64,000 nucleotides of DNA from Sedimentitalea todarodis (GTDB taxonomy: Bacteria > Pseudomonadota > Alphaproteobacteria > Rhodobacterales > Rhodobacteraceae): contig NZ_JASMWN010000004.1 in NCBI RefSeq assembly GCF_032595355.1, forward strand, positions 209,255-273,254. The letters run 5' to 3'. Below the pieces are notes generated by a model that was not told where the DNA came from, ran no database searches, and saw nothing but the letters and a program-made list of their open reading frames with translations. This document shows positions 1 to 8,845 of the stretch, one piece after another. The position numbers were made by a program, and so were the translations under genes. The stretch's first letter is position 1. Every line of letters begins with the position of its first letter.

Positions 1-1
1 G

Positions 2-700
2 ATCACAGGCCGCACACGGGCCATCGTTCTGGTCACACCCAACAATCCCACCGGGGCCGAATACCCTGCGCCGCTGCTGCGTGCATTCTATGATCTAGCG
101 AAATCGCGCGGGATCAAACTCATCGTGGATGAAACTTATCGCGATTTCGACAGCCGCGATGGTGCGCCGCATGATCTGTTCGGCGATCCCGATTGGGACC
201 AGACGCTGCTGCATCTCTATTCCTTCTCCAAGGCCTATCGCCTCACCGGACACCGCGTCGGCGCACTTGTAACGTCTGCCGACCTGCTGTCAGAGGTTGA
301 GAAATTCCTTGATACGGTCACGATCTGCCCCACCCAGACCGGCCAGCAGGCCGCCCTTTGGGGCATGCGCAACCTGTCAAAGTGGCTAGAGGGAGAGCGC
401 GCCGAGATCCTCGCCCGTCGCGCCGCGATCGGCAACGGATTTCCCGTTCTCGCCGAGCGAGGATGGGCGTTGCGCGGGCTGGGCGCCTATTTTGCCTATT
501 TCGAGCATCCCTTTGACATGCCCTCTGACCAACTGGCAAAATCGATGGTCCACCTGGCCAGCATCCTTGCGCTGCCGGCCACCATGTTCACGCCGCCGGG
601 CGATTCCCATGGGGCACGCCACCTGCGCATTGCCTTTGCCAACCTCGACCAAGACGGAATTGCCGTGTTTTTCGACCGATTGGCCGCCCTGCCTGCCTGA
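2..700 (+). CDS. PLP-dependent class I/II aminotransferase, 5' end outside window
   Basis: This is the last 232 residues of a fold-type I aminotransferase, which moves an amino group between an amino acid and a 2-oxo acid using pyridoxal phosphate. The frame is open from base 2, so the start lies upstream of the window. The fragment shows the NNPTG motif near residue 14, a VDETY stretch near residue 41 for the cofactor ring and phenol contacts, and SFSKAYRLTGHRVG near residue 74, whose lysine would form the Schiff base. A late arginine in HLRIAFAN fits the substrate-carboxylate binder. The N-terminal part of the protein is missing. The stop is followed by an 81-base gap to the foldase gene, so they may be separately expressed. 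Substrate cannot be told from this portion; an aspartate/aromatic-type enzyme is a reasonable guess. Confidence 0.88.
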   Translation: MTGRTRAIVLVTPNNPTGAEYPAPLLRAFYDLAKSRGIKLIVDETYRDFDSRDGAPHDLFGDPDWDQTLLHLYSFSKAYRLTGHRVGALVTSADLLSEVEKFLDTVTICPTQTGQQAALWGMRNLSKWLEGERAEILARRAAIGNGFPVLAERGWALRGLGAYFAYFEHPFDMPSDQLAKSMVHLASILALPATMFTPPGDSHGARHLRIAFANLDQDGIAVFFDRLAALPA

Positions 701-781
701 ACCCGTCTTGCCCCCCCAGAACACGCGTCGTAGACAAGGCGGCGAAAAACAAGGCAGCTCATTGCCAGGCAGGGAGGCATC

Positions 782-2626
782 ATGGCCGCAGGCGTTAAAA
801 GTTTATCCAAGACATTTGTCTGGATTATCCTCGCTCTTCTGATCGTGGGGCTGGCCGGATTCGGAGCCACCAATCTCAGCGGTACGATCCGCACCATCGG
901 CTATGCGGGCGACCAACCGATCAGCGTCGACGACTATGGCCGCGAATTGCAGCGTGAAATCCGCGCGATCGAGGCACAATCGGGCCAAACCCTGCCGATG
1001 TCGCAGGTCCGCGCCATGGGTCTGGACCAGATCGTGCTGTCCCGGCTCGTCGGGCTGGCCTCGCTGGACAACGAAGTGGCGTCTCTGGGCATTTCCATTG
1101 GCGATGCCAATCTGCAGCAGGAAATCCTTCAAATACCGGCCTTTCAGGGGATCGACGGTGCCTTTGATCGCGAGTCCTACCGCTTTGCCCTCAGTCAGGC
1201 TGGCCTGAACGAAACCGACTTTGAAAACGACCTGCGCGCCGAATCCGCCCGCACGATTGTTCAGGGTGCAATCATGGCGGGCACCACCATGCCTGCCATC
1301 ATGACCAACACCATGACCGACCACATTGCGGCGCGGCGCAATTTCATCTGGGCCCAGATGACGGCAGAGAATCTGGATACGCCGATTGCGGACCCGACTC
1401 CAGACCAACTGCAGGCCTATTACGACGAACATCCCGACGATTTCACCCTGCCCGAGACCAAGCGCCTGACCTATGTCCTGATGACGCCGGAAATGATTCT
1501 CGATCAGGTGAAAATCGATGAAACCGCCCTGCGTGATCTCTATGACAGCCGGAGTGAGGAATATGATGTTGCCGAGCGGCGACTGGTGGAACGTCTGGCA
1601 TTCTCCGACATCTCTGCGGCTTCGAGCGCCAAGGCGCAGCTTGATGTCGGGGGCACCACGTTCGACGCGTTGGTCGAGCAGCGTGGCCTCGCGCTGTCCG
1701 ATATCGATATGGGCGATGTGACCCGCGAAGACCTGCGCGAAGCCGCGGACGATATCTTTGCCGCAGACATCGGGGACGTGCTCGGCCCCCTGCCGTCCGA
1801 GCTTGGTCCGGCACTCTACCGGGTCAACGGCAATCTCGCGGCGCGCGTGACCGCGTTTGAAGACGTCGAGGAAGAACTGCGCGCCGAACTCGCCGGGGAT
1901 CGCGCCCGGCGGCTTATCGAAACACAGGCCGAAGGGATCAGCGATCTGATGGCCGGTGGTGCGACGCTGGAGGAACTGGTGGAAGAAACCGACCTGGAAC
2001 TCGGCACGATCAACTGGACCGACGAGGCACATGAAGGGGTGGCGGCCTATGAGGATTTCCGCGCCGCCGCCGCCGCCGTGACGGCGGACGATTTCCCCGA
2101 GATCGGCTTTACCGAGGATGGCGCAATCTTTGCCTTGCGTCTTGAAGAAGTGCTGCCGGTTCGCCCGGAGCCCTTTGCCGCTGCACGCGAAAAAGTGGCC
2201 CAGGCATGGACGCTGGACCAGACCGAAGCCGCGCTGAAGGCGCAGGCAGAGACCATCGTCGCAGAACTTGGCGAAACCGGCGACTTCACCGAAACCGGCC
2301 TGTCCTTCCGGGTTGAGAACAGCATGACACGCTCAGCTTACATCGAAAGTACGCCGACCGATTTCATGTCTCAGGTGTTCGAGTTGGAGAAAGGCGAACT
2401 GCGCGTCATCGCATCAGAGGGCACAGTACTGATCGTGCGGCTTGAGGATACCCTGCCGCCGGAAAACACCGCAGAACTGACCGCGATGCAGACCGCGTTT
2501 GGCGAGGGGCTTGATCAGGCATTGGCCGAAAACCTGTTCGAGGTCTTCATGCGCGATGCCCGGCAGCGCGCGAAACCACAGATTGACCAGCAGGCGCTGA
2601 ATGCCGTGCAGGCCAGTTTCCAGTAA
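782..2626 (+). CDS. PpiD-like peptidylprolyl isomerase, membrane-anchored periplasmic foldase
   Basis: A 614-residue protein with one N-terminal membrane anchor (about residues 12-30, rich in I, L and G) and a long soluble part expected in the periplasm. The region after the anchor has the SurA/PpiD N-terminal helical pattern, with paired ISVDDYGRELQ and RAMGLDQIVLSRLV segments, and the later part carries the weakly conserved parvulin-type region. By family it helps outer-membrane and periplasmic proteins fold after Sec export. The length agrees with PpiD (about 620) rather than SurA (about 420). A GGGAGG ribosome site sits just before the ATG. trpE follows after only 9 bases, so the two are probably co-transcribed. 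Many parvulin domains in PpiD proteins lack isomerase activity, so chaperone action is the safer role. Confidence 0.85.
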   Translation: MAAGVKSLSKTFVWIILALLIVGLAGFGATNLSGTIRTIGYAGDQPISVDDYGRELQREIRAIEAQSGQTLPMSQVRAMGLDQIVLSRLVGLASLDNEVASLGISIGDANLQQEILQIPAFQGIDGAFDRESYRFALSQAGLNETDFENDLRAESARTIVQGAIMAGTTMPAIMTNTMTDHIAARRNFIWAQMTAENLDTPIADPTPDQLQAYYDEHPDDFTLPETKRLTYVLMTPEMILDQVKIDETALRDLYDSRSEEYDVAERRLVERLAFSDISAASSAKAQLDVGGTTFDALVEQRGLALSDIDMGDVTREDLREAADDIFAADIGDVLGPLPSELGPALYRVNGNLAARVTAFEDVEEELRAELAGDRARRLIETQAEGISDLMAGGATLEELVEETDLELGTINWTDEAHEGVAAYEDFRAAAAAVTADDFPEIGFTEDGAIFALRLEEVLPVRPEPFAAAREKVAQAWTLDQTEAALKAQAETIVAELGETGDFTETGLSFRVENSMTRSAYIESTPTDFMSQVFELEKGELRVIASEGTVLIVRLEDTLPPENTAELTAMQTAFGEGLDQALAENLFEVFMRDARQRAKPQIDQQALNAVQASFQ

Positions 2627-2635
2627 GGGCGGAGC

Positions 2636-4147
2636 ATGCTGCTGACACCCGACCTTGACAGCTTTGCCCGCGCCTACGAGGCGGGGGAAAATCAGGTTGT
2701 CTATACGCGTCTGGCCGCTGATCTGGACACGCCGGTGTCACTCATGCTCAAGCTGACGGGTGCCCAGAAGGACGCCTTCATGCTGGAATCGGTGACAGGC
2801 GGTGAAATTCGCGGGCGCTATTCGATCATCGGGATGAAGCCGGACCTGGTCTGGCGGTGCCGGGGCACCGAAAGCGCATTGAACAGATCCGCCCGCTTTG
2901 ATCCGGACGCGTTCGAGTCGCAGCAGGGTGATCCGATGGCCAACCTGCGCGCCCTGATTGGCGAAAGCCACATCGCGTTGCCCGACGATCTGCCACAGGC
3001 TGCCGCCGGACTGTTCGGCTATCTCGGCTATGACATGGTGAGGCTGGTCGAACATCTGCCGGATGTGCCCCCCGATCCGCTGGGCCTGCCCGATGCGATG
3101 ATGTTGCGCCCGTCGGTCGTGGCCGTTCTGGATGGGGTCAAGGGCGAGGTCACCGTGGTCTCTCCAGCCTGGAAGAGCGACGGGCAGTCCGCGCGCGCGG
3201 CCTATGCACAGGCCGCCGAACGGGTCATGGATGCGGTGCGCGATCTTGAGCGTGCCATGCCCGCCGAGACCCGCGATCTTGGCGATGCCGCCGAAGTTGC
3301 GCCTCCCGTGAGCAATTTCACCCCAGCGGCCTACAAGGCGGCGGTCGAGACGGCCAAGGACTATATCCGTGCCGGAGACATCTTTCAGGTCGTACCGTCT
3401 CAGCGTTGGACGCAGGATTTTCCCCTGCCCCCCTTCGCGCTTTATCGCAGCCTGCGCCGGACCAACCCGTCGCCCTTCATGTTCTATTTCAACTTTGGCG
3501 GTTTCCAGGTGATCGGCGCATCGCCCGAAATTCTGGTCCGCGTGTTTGGCAACGAGGTCACCATCCGCCCGATCGCAGGCACCCGCCCGCGCGGTGCGAC
3601 GCCGGAAGAGGACCGCGCGCTGGAAGCTGACCTGCTGGCGGACAAGAAGGAGCTGGCCGAGCATCTGATGCTGCTCGACCTGGGCCGGAACGACACCGGT
3701 CGGGTCGCCCGTATCGGCACGGTGCGCCCCACCGAGAAGTTCATCATCGAGCGCTACTCCCACGTTATGCACATCGTCAGCAACGTCGTTGGCGAACTGG
3801 ACGAAGGCAAGGACGCCCTTGACGCGTTTTTTGCCGGAATGCCTGCGGGCACGGTCAGCGGCGCACCAAAGGTGCGCGCCATGGAGATCATCGACGAACT
3901 GGAGCCGGAAAAGCGCGGCGTCTATGGTGGCGGCGTCGGCTATTTCTCGGCTGGTGGCGACATGGACATGTGCATCGCACTGCGCACGGCAGTGGTTCAG
4001 GATCGCAAGCTCTATGTTCAGGCCGGTGGCGGGGTCGTCTATGACAGCGATCCCGAGGCCGAGTATCAGGAGACCGTCCACAAATCCAACGCCATCCGCC
4101 GCGCTGCTGCGGATGCGGCGCGATTTACCCGGAATGGCAATAGCTGA
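2636..4147 (+). CDS. trpE: anthranilate synthase component I
   Basis: TrpE makes anthranilate from chorismate, the first committed step of tryptophan synthesis, normally with the glutaminase TrpG. The 503-residue length is typical. The N-terminal half has a LES segment within FMLESVTGGEIRGRYSIIG, the region that in this family binds tryptophan for feedback inhibition. The chorismate-binding C-terminal half shows IRPIAGTRPRG (about residue 310), DLGRNDTGRV, SHVMHIVS, AGTVSGAPKVRAMEI and GGGVGYFS, all in the expected order. It starts 9 bases after the foldase gene with AAGGGCGG as ribosome site. No trpG, trpD or trpC follows; the next features are an intergenic palindrome and ndk on the other strand, so the partner genes must lie elsewhere. 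Confidence 0.96.
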   Translation: MLLTPDLDSFARAYEAGENQVVYTRLAADLDTPVSLMLKLTGAQKDAFMLESVTGGEIRGRYSIIGMKPDLVWRCRGTESALNRSARFDPDAFESQQGDPMANLRALIGESHIALPDDLPQAAAGLFGYLGYDMVRLVEHLPDVPPDPLGLPDAMMLRPSVVAVLDGVKGEVTVVSPAWKSDGQSARAAYAQAAERVMDAVRDLERAMPAETRDLGDAAEVAPPVSNFTPAAYKAAVETAKDYIRAGDIFQVVPSQRWTQDFPLPPFALYRSLRRTNPSPFMFYFNFGGFQVIGASPEILVRVFGNEVTIRPIAGTRPRGATPEEDRALEADLLADKKELAEHLMLLDLGRNDTGRVARIGTVRPTEKFIIERYSHVMHIVSNVVGELDEGKDALDAFFAGMPAGTVSGAPKVRAMEIIDELEPEKRGVYGGGVGYFSAGGDMDMCIALRTAVVQDRKLYVQAGGGVVYDSDPEAEYQETVHKSNAIRRAAADAARFTRNGNS

Positions 4148-4172
4148 GCGCAAAATTCTGCGGGTTATGTGA

Positions 4173-4232
4173 GGGGGCTCCGCCCCGCCGCCCTGCGGGC
4201 GGCTCCCCCGGAGTATTGATGCAAAGATGAAG
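4173..4232. repeat. GC-rich palindrome followed by GGAGTATT-GATGAAG tail
   Basis: A run of G5 and CTCCGCCCC is followed by GCCGCCC, a short loop, GGGCGGC and then C5, so it can fold into a long GC hairpin. It is followed by CGGAGTATTGATGCAAAGATGAAG. From memory, elements of this kind (hairpin plus a CCGGAGTATTT...GATGAAG tail) are scattered after genes in many Rhodobacteraceae genomes. It lies 25 bases after the trpE stop and could end or stabilise that transcript, though it has no T-run. Only one clear copy is seen in this window. Confidence 0.6.
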
Positions 4233-4292
4233 GCGCAGCTGCGGCCTAGAGCGCTCGGCGTTTGGCTTGGCTCAGCCAGTATTACCTAACAC

Positions 4293-4324
4293 GTTGAAAT
4301 CTGGTATTTCCGACAGCGTTGGGT
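4293..4324. repeat. copy A of a possible dispersed intergenic sequence
   Basis: It starts GTTGAAAT, has ATTTC in the middle and ends GCGTTGGGT. By hand alignment it matches 24 of 32 bases of 43462-43493, which lies downstream of tyrS. Both are non-coding. Two copies at this level of identity make a family possible but not proven. Confidence 0.35.
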
Positions 4325-4389
4325 GGGTCAGTTGAAGCTCGAAACGCCAACGCCTGCAGGGTCTGGTTTCCAGCAGAGCAATTAATAAT

Positions 4390-4415
4390 GGGCCGCCCCG
4401 TTTCGGGGTTAGCCC
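4390..4415 (-). terminator. candidate hairpin downstream of ndk
   Basis: Read on the minus strand, GGGC, CCCCG, an AAA loop, CGGGG and GCCC form a two-part stem, followed by ATTATTAATT. It lies about 40 bases after the ndk stop. The tail is A/T-rich but is not a clean T-run, so it is only a candidate terminator. Confidence 0.35.
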
Positions 4416-4453
4416 TTTGTCGTTCGGTTCCGCATTCGGCCCCGCGAGACCGG

Positions 4454-4876
4454 TCAGCCGACCAGTTCGAGGCCGGCAAAGAAGTAGGCGATCTCGGTTG
4501 CGGCGGTTTCGGGGGCATCTGAACCGTGCACCGAGTTTTCGCCAACCGATTCGGCGAATTCGGCACGGATGGTGCCCGGCGCTGCGTCTGCCGGGTTGGT
4601 GGCGCCCATGATTTCGCGGTTCTTGGTGATCGCGTTCTCGCCTTCCAGGACCTGAACCACGACTGGTGCGGAGGACATGAACGCGCACAGTTCGTCGTAG
4701 AACGGGCGTTCATTGTGCACGTCATAGAAGACACCGGCCTGTGCCTTGGTCATGTGAATACGCTTTTGCGCGATGATGCGCAGACCCGCGTCTTCAAACT
4801 TGGCGTTGATCTTGCCGGTCAGGTTGCGGCGGGTGGCGTCGGGTTTGATGATCGAAAAGGTGCGTTCCAGTGCCAT
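4454..4876 (-). CDS. ndk: nucleoside diphosphate kinase
   Basis: Ndk passes the terminal phosphate of ATP to other nucleoside diphosphates through a phospho-histidine, balancing NTP and dNTP pools in the cytoplasm. The 140-residue length is standard. It begins ALERTFSIIKPDATRRNL, the nucleotide-binding strand of the family, and has ENSVHGSDAPETA near the end, in which His117 is the phosphorylated residue and the following GSD and E are conserved. The start ATG has GGAGAT 3-8 bases upstream. It stands alone on the minus strand between trpE (plus) and a decayed transporter gene (minus). Confidence 0.97.
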   Translation of the reverse strand: MALERTFSIIKPDATRRNLTGKINAKFEDAGLRIIAQKRIHMTKAQAGVFYDVHNERPFYDELCAFMSSAPVVVQVLEGENAITKNREIMGATNPADAAPGTIRAEFAESVGENSVHGSDAPETAATEIAYFFAGLELVG

Positions 4877-5009
4877 CGGGTATCTCCATCATTGGTCGGC
4901 GGATTGGCCCGCCGGACTGTCTCGCGCGCCGCCTAGCATGGGCTGGCCGCTTTGGAAAGGCGCGTTGGCGCTCTGAAGGCCGCATTTGGACTGCCATGGG
5001 CGCGCCGCA

Positions 5010-5638
5010 TCAGGTGACGTCCGGCAGCGGGCCGATCTGATCAAGCCATCGGACATAGAGCGCAGACAGCAAACCGAGTTCCGCTGATCATCGACATAAT
5101 GCCCAGAACCGCAAAGGGCGCGTGCTCGGCGGTCACGATCGCGTCGGTGCCGCTGGTCAGAACGGCGCCAATTCCAACCGCCAGGGCACCCGACAGGCCA
5201 CAGGCCGTGCCTGCAAGGCTGGGGCGCACCAACAGGAGCCCCGCACTGCGCTGGCCGTGGTCAACCCGTTCCAAACTCCGACGGCAACGGCGGAGGCAGA
5301 GAACTCCCAACCGACGCTATCGCGAAGACGGCCACGGAAACGAGGAGCACTGGGCGGCGCCCAAACCTGTCGGACATCGGCCCGACGATGATCTGCGGCA
5401 CCGCCGTGATCGCAAGATAGCCGGAAATCGCAAGGTTCACATGGCCCCAGGACACGTCGAATTCCTCGGCGATCTGCGCCACAGACGGCAGGATCATATT
5501 CAGCAAAACCACCGATACGGCCGTAAGGATCACGAGCGTGAACAGGTGCGATGGGCTTTGCGCAAGTTGCATGTCAATCGCGATGATTTCGGCGTTCCGA
5601 ACAAAGCTGCGCCAACACATCGGGGATAGGCTTTCCAT
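5010..5638 (-). pseudogene. Bcr/CflA-type MFS drug exporter remnant, internal deletion and frameshifts
   Basis: The minus strand encodes pieces of one major-facilitator exporter in different frames. From 5638, a piece resembling membrane helices 1-3 reads LLNMILPSVAQIAEEF, NLAISGYLAITAVPQ and VGPMSDRFGRRPVLL. It then jumps to late-helix sequence: NGLTTASA in one frame, GLLLVRPSLAGTACGLSGAL in another, and ELGLLSALYVRWLDQIGPL in a third, ending at a TGA at 5010-5012. Intact Bcr/CflA proteins have about 400 residues; only about 200 codons remain, so roughly helices 4 to 9 are lost, with at least two further frameshifts. The gene should be non-functional. A sequencing error could explain a single shift, but not the missing centre. 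Confidence 0.82.
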
Positions 5639-5668
5639 AGCCTCCCCGGCTCTGCTAAGAGCCGCCTC

Positions 5669-7522
5669 ATGTTACGCATAAATGATATCACCTATTCGGT
5701 CGAAGGCCGCCCGCTGTTTGAGTCGGCCAGCGCCACGATCCCGACCGGGCACAAGGTTGGCATGGTCGGTCGCAACGGCGCTGGCAAGACCACGCTGTTC
5801 CGTCTGATCCGGAGCGAACTGGCGCTTGAAGGCGGCTCGATCAGCCTGCCGTCGCAGGCTCGCATTGGCGGCGTCGCACAGGAGGTGCCCGGCAACGAGG
5901 TGTCCTTGCTGGACACCGTGCTGGCCGCCGACACAGAGCGCGCCTCGCTGCTGGCCGAGGCCGAAACCGCCACCGACCCGGCGCGAATCGCCGAAGTTCA
6001 GACGCGGCTGACAGATATCGACGCCTGGTCCGCCGAAGCGCGTGCGTCCTCCATTCTGCGTGGCCTGGGTTTTGACAGCGAAGAACAGGCCATGCCCTGC
6101 AGCGCCTTTTCCGGCGGTTGGCGGATGCGGGTGGCATTGGCCGCAGTCCTGTTTGCACAGCCAGACTATCTGCTCCTGGACGAACCGACCAACTACCTGG
6201 ATCTCGAAGGCGCGCTGTGGCTGGAAAACTATCTCGGACGGTATCCCCACACCGTGATCATCATCAGCCATGATCGTGAATTGCTGAACCGGGCAGTGGG
6301 CGGCATCCTGCATCTGGAGAACCGCGGGCTGACCTATTACACCGGCAACTACGACCAGTTTGCCCGCCAGCGCGCCGCCAATCGCGCGGTGCAGGCGGCG
6401 GCGGCCAAGAAACAGGATACAAGGCGCGCGCATCTTCAGGCTTTTGTCGATCGTTTCAAGGCCAAGGCCAGCAAGGCCAAGCAGGCGCAGAGCCGTGTCA
6501 AGATGCTGGAAAAGATGGAAACCATCCGCGCGCCCGAAGACGCCGCGCGCACAGTGTTTTCCTTTCCCGAACCCGAGGAACTGTCGCCTCCGATCATCGC
6601 CACCGAAGGGGTGAAGGTCGGCTATGGCGACACCGTGGTATTGCGCAATCTGAATCTGCGCATCGATCAGGACGACCGCATCGCCCTGCTCGGCAAGAAC
6701 GGCCAGGGCAAATCGACGCTCGCCAAGCTGCTCAGTGACCGGCTGGCACCGATGGCGGGCAAGATGAACAGTTCCAACAAGCTGCGTATCGGGTTCTTTG
6801 CACAACATCAGGTCGAGGAATTGCGCGTCGACGAAACCCCGTTGCAACACCTGCTGCGCGAACGCCCCGCCGAGGGGCAGGCCAAGCTGCGCGCGCGTCT
6901 GGCCGGGTTCGGTCTTGGCGCGGATCAGGCCGACACGGTGGTCGGGCGGTTGTCCGGCGGGCAAAAGGCGCGGCTGTCGCTGTTGCTGGCCACCCTGTCC
7001 GCGCCGCACCTGCTGATCCTGGATGAGCCGACCAACCACCTCGACATCGAAAGTCGCGAGGCGCTGGTCGAGGCGCTCACGGCCTATTCCGGCGCGGTCA
7101 TCCTGGTCAGCCACGACATGCATCTGCTGTCGCTGGTGGTCGACAGGCTCTGGCTGGTATCCGACGGTACCGTACAGCCCTATGAGGGCGATCTGGGCGC
7201 TTATCGTGATCTGTTGCTGGCACGCGACAAACCCCCGCGCAAACAGCAGGAAGAGGCCAAGCCAAAACCCAAGCGCCCCTCGCGTGACTCAATTCTTGCA
7301 TTGCGCGCCGAAGCCCGCAAAGGTGAGGAACGGGTGCAAAAACTCAACGCAATGCGCGACAAGCTAGCCAACAAACTGGCGGATCCCGCGCTCTACGAAG
7401 ACGAAAAGAAAGGCGAAGCCGAGGTCTGGCAGCGCAAGTACGCAGAAGTCATGAATGGACTTGACCGCGCTGAAGCTCTTTGGATGAGCGCGCTGGAAAA
7501 ACTGGAAAGAGCAGAGACATGA
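5669..7522 (+). CDS. ABC-F ATPase, YheS-like translation factor
   Basis: A 617-residue soluble protein with two ATP-binding cassettes and no membrane segment, so it is an ABC-F protein acting on ribosomes rather than a transporter. The first cassette has GRNGAGKTT (about 34-42), SGGWRMRVALA and LLLDEPTNYLDLE; the second has GKNGQGKST, LSGGQKARLSLLLA and LILDEPTNHLDIE. Between them is a charged helical linker (ARQRAANRAVQ... KAKASKAKQAQSR) of the type that reaches the P-site tRNA. The C-terminal tail is a Lys/Glu coiled coil (LNAMRDKLANKLADP). The stretch FSFPEPEELSPPII after the linker resembles YheS more than Uup or EttA. The stop overlaps the marC start (ATGA), so the two are co-translated. 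A second ABC-F gene lies at 45454-47259. Confidence 0.9.
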   Translation: MLRINDITYSVEGRPLFESASATIPTGHKVGMVGRNGAGKTTLFRLIRSELALEGGSISLPSQARIGGVAQEVPGNEVSLLDTVLAADTERASLLAEAETATDPARIAEVQTRLTDIDAWSAEARASSILRGLGFDSEEQAMPCSAFSGGWRMRVALAAVLFAQPDYLLLDEPTNYLDLEGALWLENYLGRYPHTVIIISHDRELLNRAVGGILHLENRGLTYYTGNYDQFARQRAANRAVQAAAAKKQDTRRAHLQAFVDRFKAKASKAKQAQSRVKMLEKMETIRAPEDAARTVFSFPEPEELSPPIIATEGVKVGYGDTVVLRNLNLRIDQDDRIALLGKNGQGKSTLAKLLSDRLAPMAGKMNSSNKLRIGFFAQHQVEELRVDETPLQHLLRERPAEGQAKLRARLAGFGLGADQADTVVGRLSGGQKARLSLLLATLSAPHLLILDEPTNHLDIESREALVEALTAYSGAVILVSHDMHLLSLVVDRLWLVSDGTVQPYEGDLGAYRDLLLARDKPPRKQQEEAKPKPKRPSRDSILALRAEARKGEERVQKLNAMRDKLANKLADPALYEDEKKGEAEVWQRKYAEVMNGLDRAEALWMSALEKLERAET

Positions 7523-8151
7523 GTATCGATTCTGCCTTTCTGGTCACAACCTTTGTCACGTTGTTCGTCATTATCGATCCATTCGCGCTCGCTCCCCTGT
7601 TTCTGGCGCTGACCCACGGCAAGTCAGCGCAGGAGCGGCGCGCCATCGCGGTGCGCGCCTGCCTGACATCGATGGGGATTCTGACGGTTTTTGCGGCGTT
7701 CGGTGAATCGGTGCTGAATTTTGCGGGCATCTCGATGCCGGCATTCCGCGTGGCCGGCGGCTTGCTTCTGTTCCTCACGGCACTGGATATGTTGTTTGAA
7801 CGCCGCACCAAGCGACGCGAAAATCAGGCGGAAGAATCCGAAGAGGAAGACGGGCACGATCCTTCGGTGTTTCCGCTGGCAATCCCGCTGATCGCCGGGC
7901 CGGGATCGATTGCCTCGATGATACTGCTGACCGGCCAGTCGCCCGGATTGCAGGGGCTGGTTCTGGTGGTGGCTGTGATGATCGCAGTGGTTACCCTTTC
8001 CCTGATTAGTTTCCTGGCCAGCGGCATGATGGAACGGGTGCTGGGCAAGACCGGCATCAACGTGATCACCCGTCTTCTGGGCATGTTGCTGGCGGCCCTG
8101 GCCGTACAGTTTGTGCTGGACGGGCTGCGCGACTTTGGCTTCGTTGGCTAG
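7519..8151 (+). CDS. MarC family (NAAT) integral membrane protein
   Basis: A 210-residue protein with about six membrane helices belonging to the MarC/NAAT family, whose physiological substrate is mostly unknown. Family landmarks are IIDPFALAPLFLALT near the N-terminus and FPLAIPLIAGPGSIASMILL in the middle. A charged cytoplasmic loop, KRRENQAEESEEEDGHD, separates the halves. I chose the ATG at 7519 rather than the upstream one at 7480, because MSIDSAFL begins the first hydrophobic helix and the ATG overlaps the preceding stop as ATGA. Despite the name, MarC members have not been shown in general to give multidrug resistance. Confidence 0.92.
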   Translation: MSIDSAFLVTTFVTLFVIIDPFALAPLFLALTHGKSAQERRAIAVRACLTSMGILTVFAAFGESVLNFAGISMPAFRVAGGLLLFLTALDMLFERRTKRRENQAEESEEEDGHDPSVFPLAIPLIAGPGSIASMILLTGQSPGLQGLVLVVAVMIAVVTLSLISFLASGMMERVLGKTGINVITRLLGMLLAALAVQFVLDGLRDFGFVG

Positions 8152-8202
8152 GATCCGCGTGGATCGTGCCTACATCTGTCCGGTGAGATGGGGTGATTGG
8201 CG

Positions 8203-8784
8203 ATGGCTTCCATAGAACTGGGAAATCTGATCTATCTGGTGCTGCTCCTTGTGATGGTGCTCACCTGGTTTGTCGCGCAGAACCGCCAGTCGCTTGGCAA
8301 GCTGGCGCAGCAGGCATTGGCTTGGGGTCTGATTTTCGTCGGGGTGATTGCCGCAATCGGGGTCTGGGATGATATCCGCCAGACCCTGCGCCCGACGCAA
8401 AGTGTCATCACCGAGACCGGCCAGATCGAAGTACCGCGCGCGCCGGATGGACATTACTATCTGACCTTGCTGATAAACGACAAACCGATTGATTTCCTGG
8501 TTGATACGGGGGCGTCAGAAATGGTCCTGACTTCGGCCGATGCGGAACGGGCCGGGTTGTCGCTGAATGATCTGATCTATTCCGGACGCGCCTTTACGGC
8601 AAACGGCGAGGTTCGCACCGCACGTGTCACGCTGGACAGTGTTGAACTGGGGCAGGTCCTTGACCGAGATGTGTCTGCCTGGGTCAACGAAGGCGAAATG
8701 GAGCAATCGCTTCTGGGTATGGCCTATCTGCGGCGCTGGAGCCGGATCGAAATCAGTGACCGCGCCCTGATCCTGACCCGCTGA
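8203..8784 (+). CDS. membrane-anchored retropepsin-like aspartic protease (TIGR02281-type)
   Basis: A 193-residue protein with two N-terminal membrane helices (about 8-24 and 40-56), followed by a single retropepsin-like domain. The active-site motif is IDFLVDTGASEMVLT with Asp at about residue 101, and a hydrophobic-Gly pattern (SLLGMAYLRRW) follows, as in clan AA proteases that work as dimers. The family is common in alphaproteobacteria; its substrates are not established. A TTG at 8197 could add two residues, but the ATG at 8203 has the better spaced purine-rich sequence. It lies 51 bases after marC and may share its transcript. Confidence 0.88.
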   Translation: MASIELGNLIYLVLLLVMVLTWFVAQNRQSLGKLAQQALAWGLIFVGVIAAIGVWDDIRQTLRPTQSVITETGQIEVPRAPDGHYYLTLLINDKPIDFLVDTGASEMVLTSADAERAGLSLNDLIYSGRAFTANGEVRTARVTLDSVELGQVLDRDVSAWVNEGEMEQSLLGMAYLRRWSRIEISDRALILTR

Positions 8785-8845
8785 GCGCGCGCAGCGCTCC
8801 CGTGTGTCAGCGGCGCCATTTTGAATATCTGCTCCCGGCCCGAAC

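Larger units (their letters stand above)
4233..4453. other. intergenic stretch between trpE palindrome and ndk
   Basis: This region holds no credible gene. It contains a 32-base segment (4293-4324) resembling one downstream of tyrS, and a hairpin near the ndk end, both listed separately. The longer reading frames crossing it are antisense to ndk. Confidence 0.6.

Noticed and set aside
803..2032. Long minus-strand frame opposite the PpiD-like gene
   Set aside because: It is the shadow of the plus-strand gene: no family resemblance, no ribosome site, and the sense strand has a full typical protein.
5672..7123. Long minus-strand frame opposite the ABC-F gene
   Set aside because: High GC keeps antisense frames open; the plus strand has every ABC-F motif, and this frame has none.
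8783..8799. Terminator after the aspartic protease gene
   Set aside because: GAGCGC/GCGCTC is a short 6-base-pair stem and no T-run follows.
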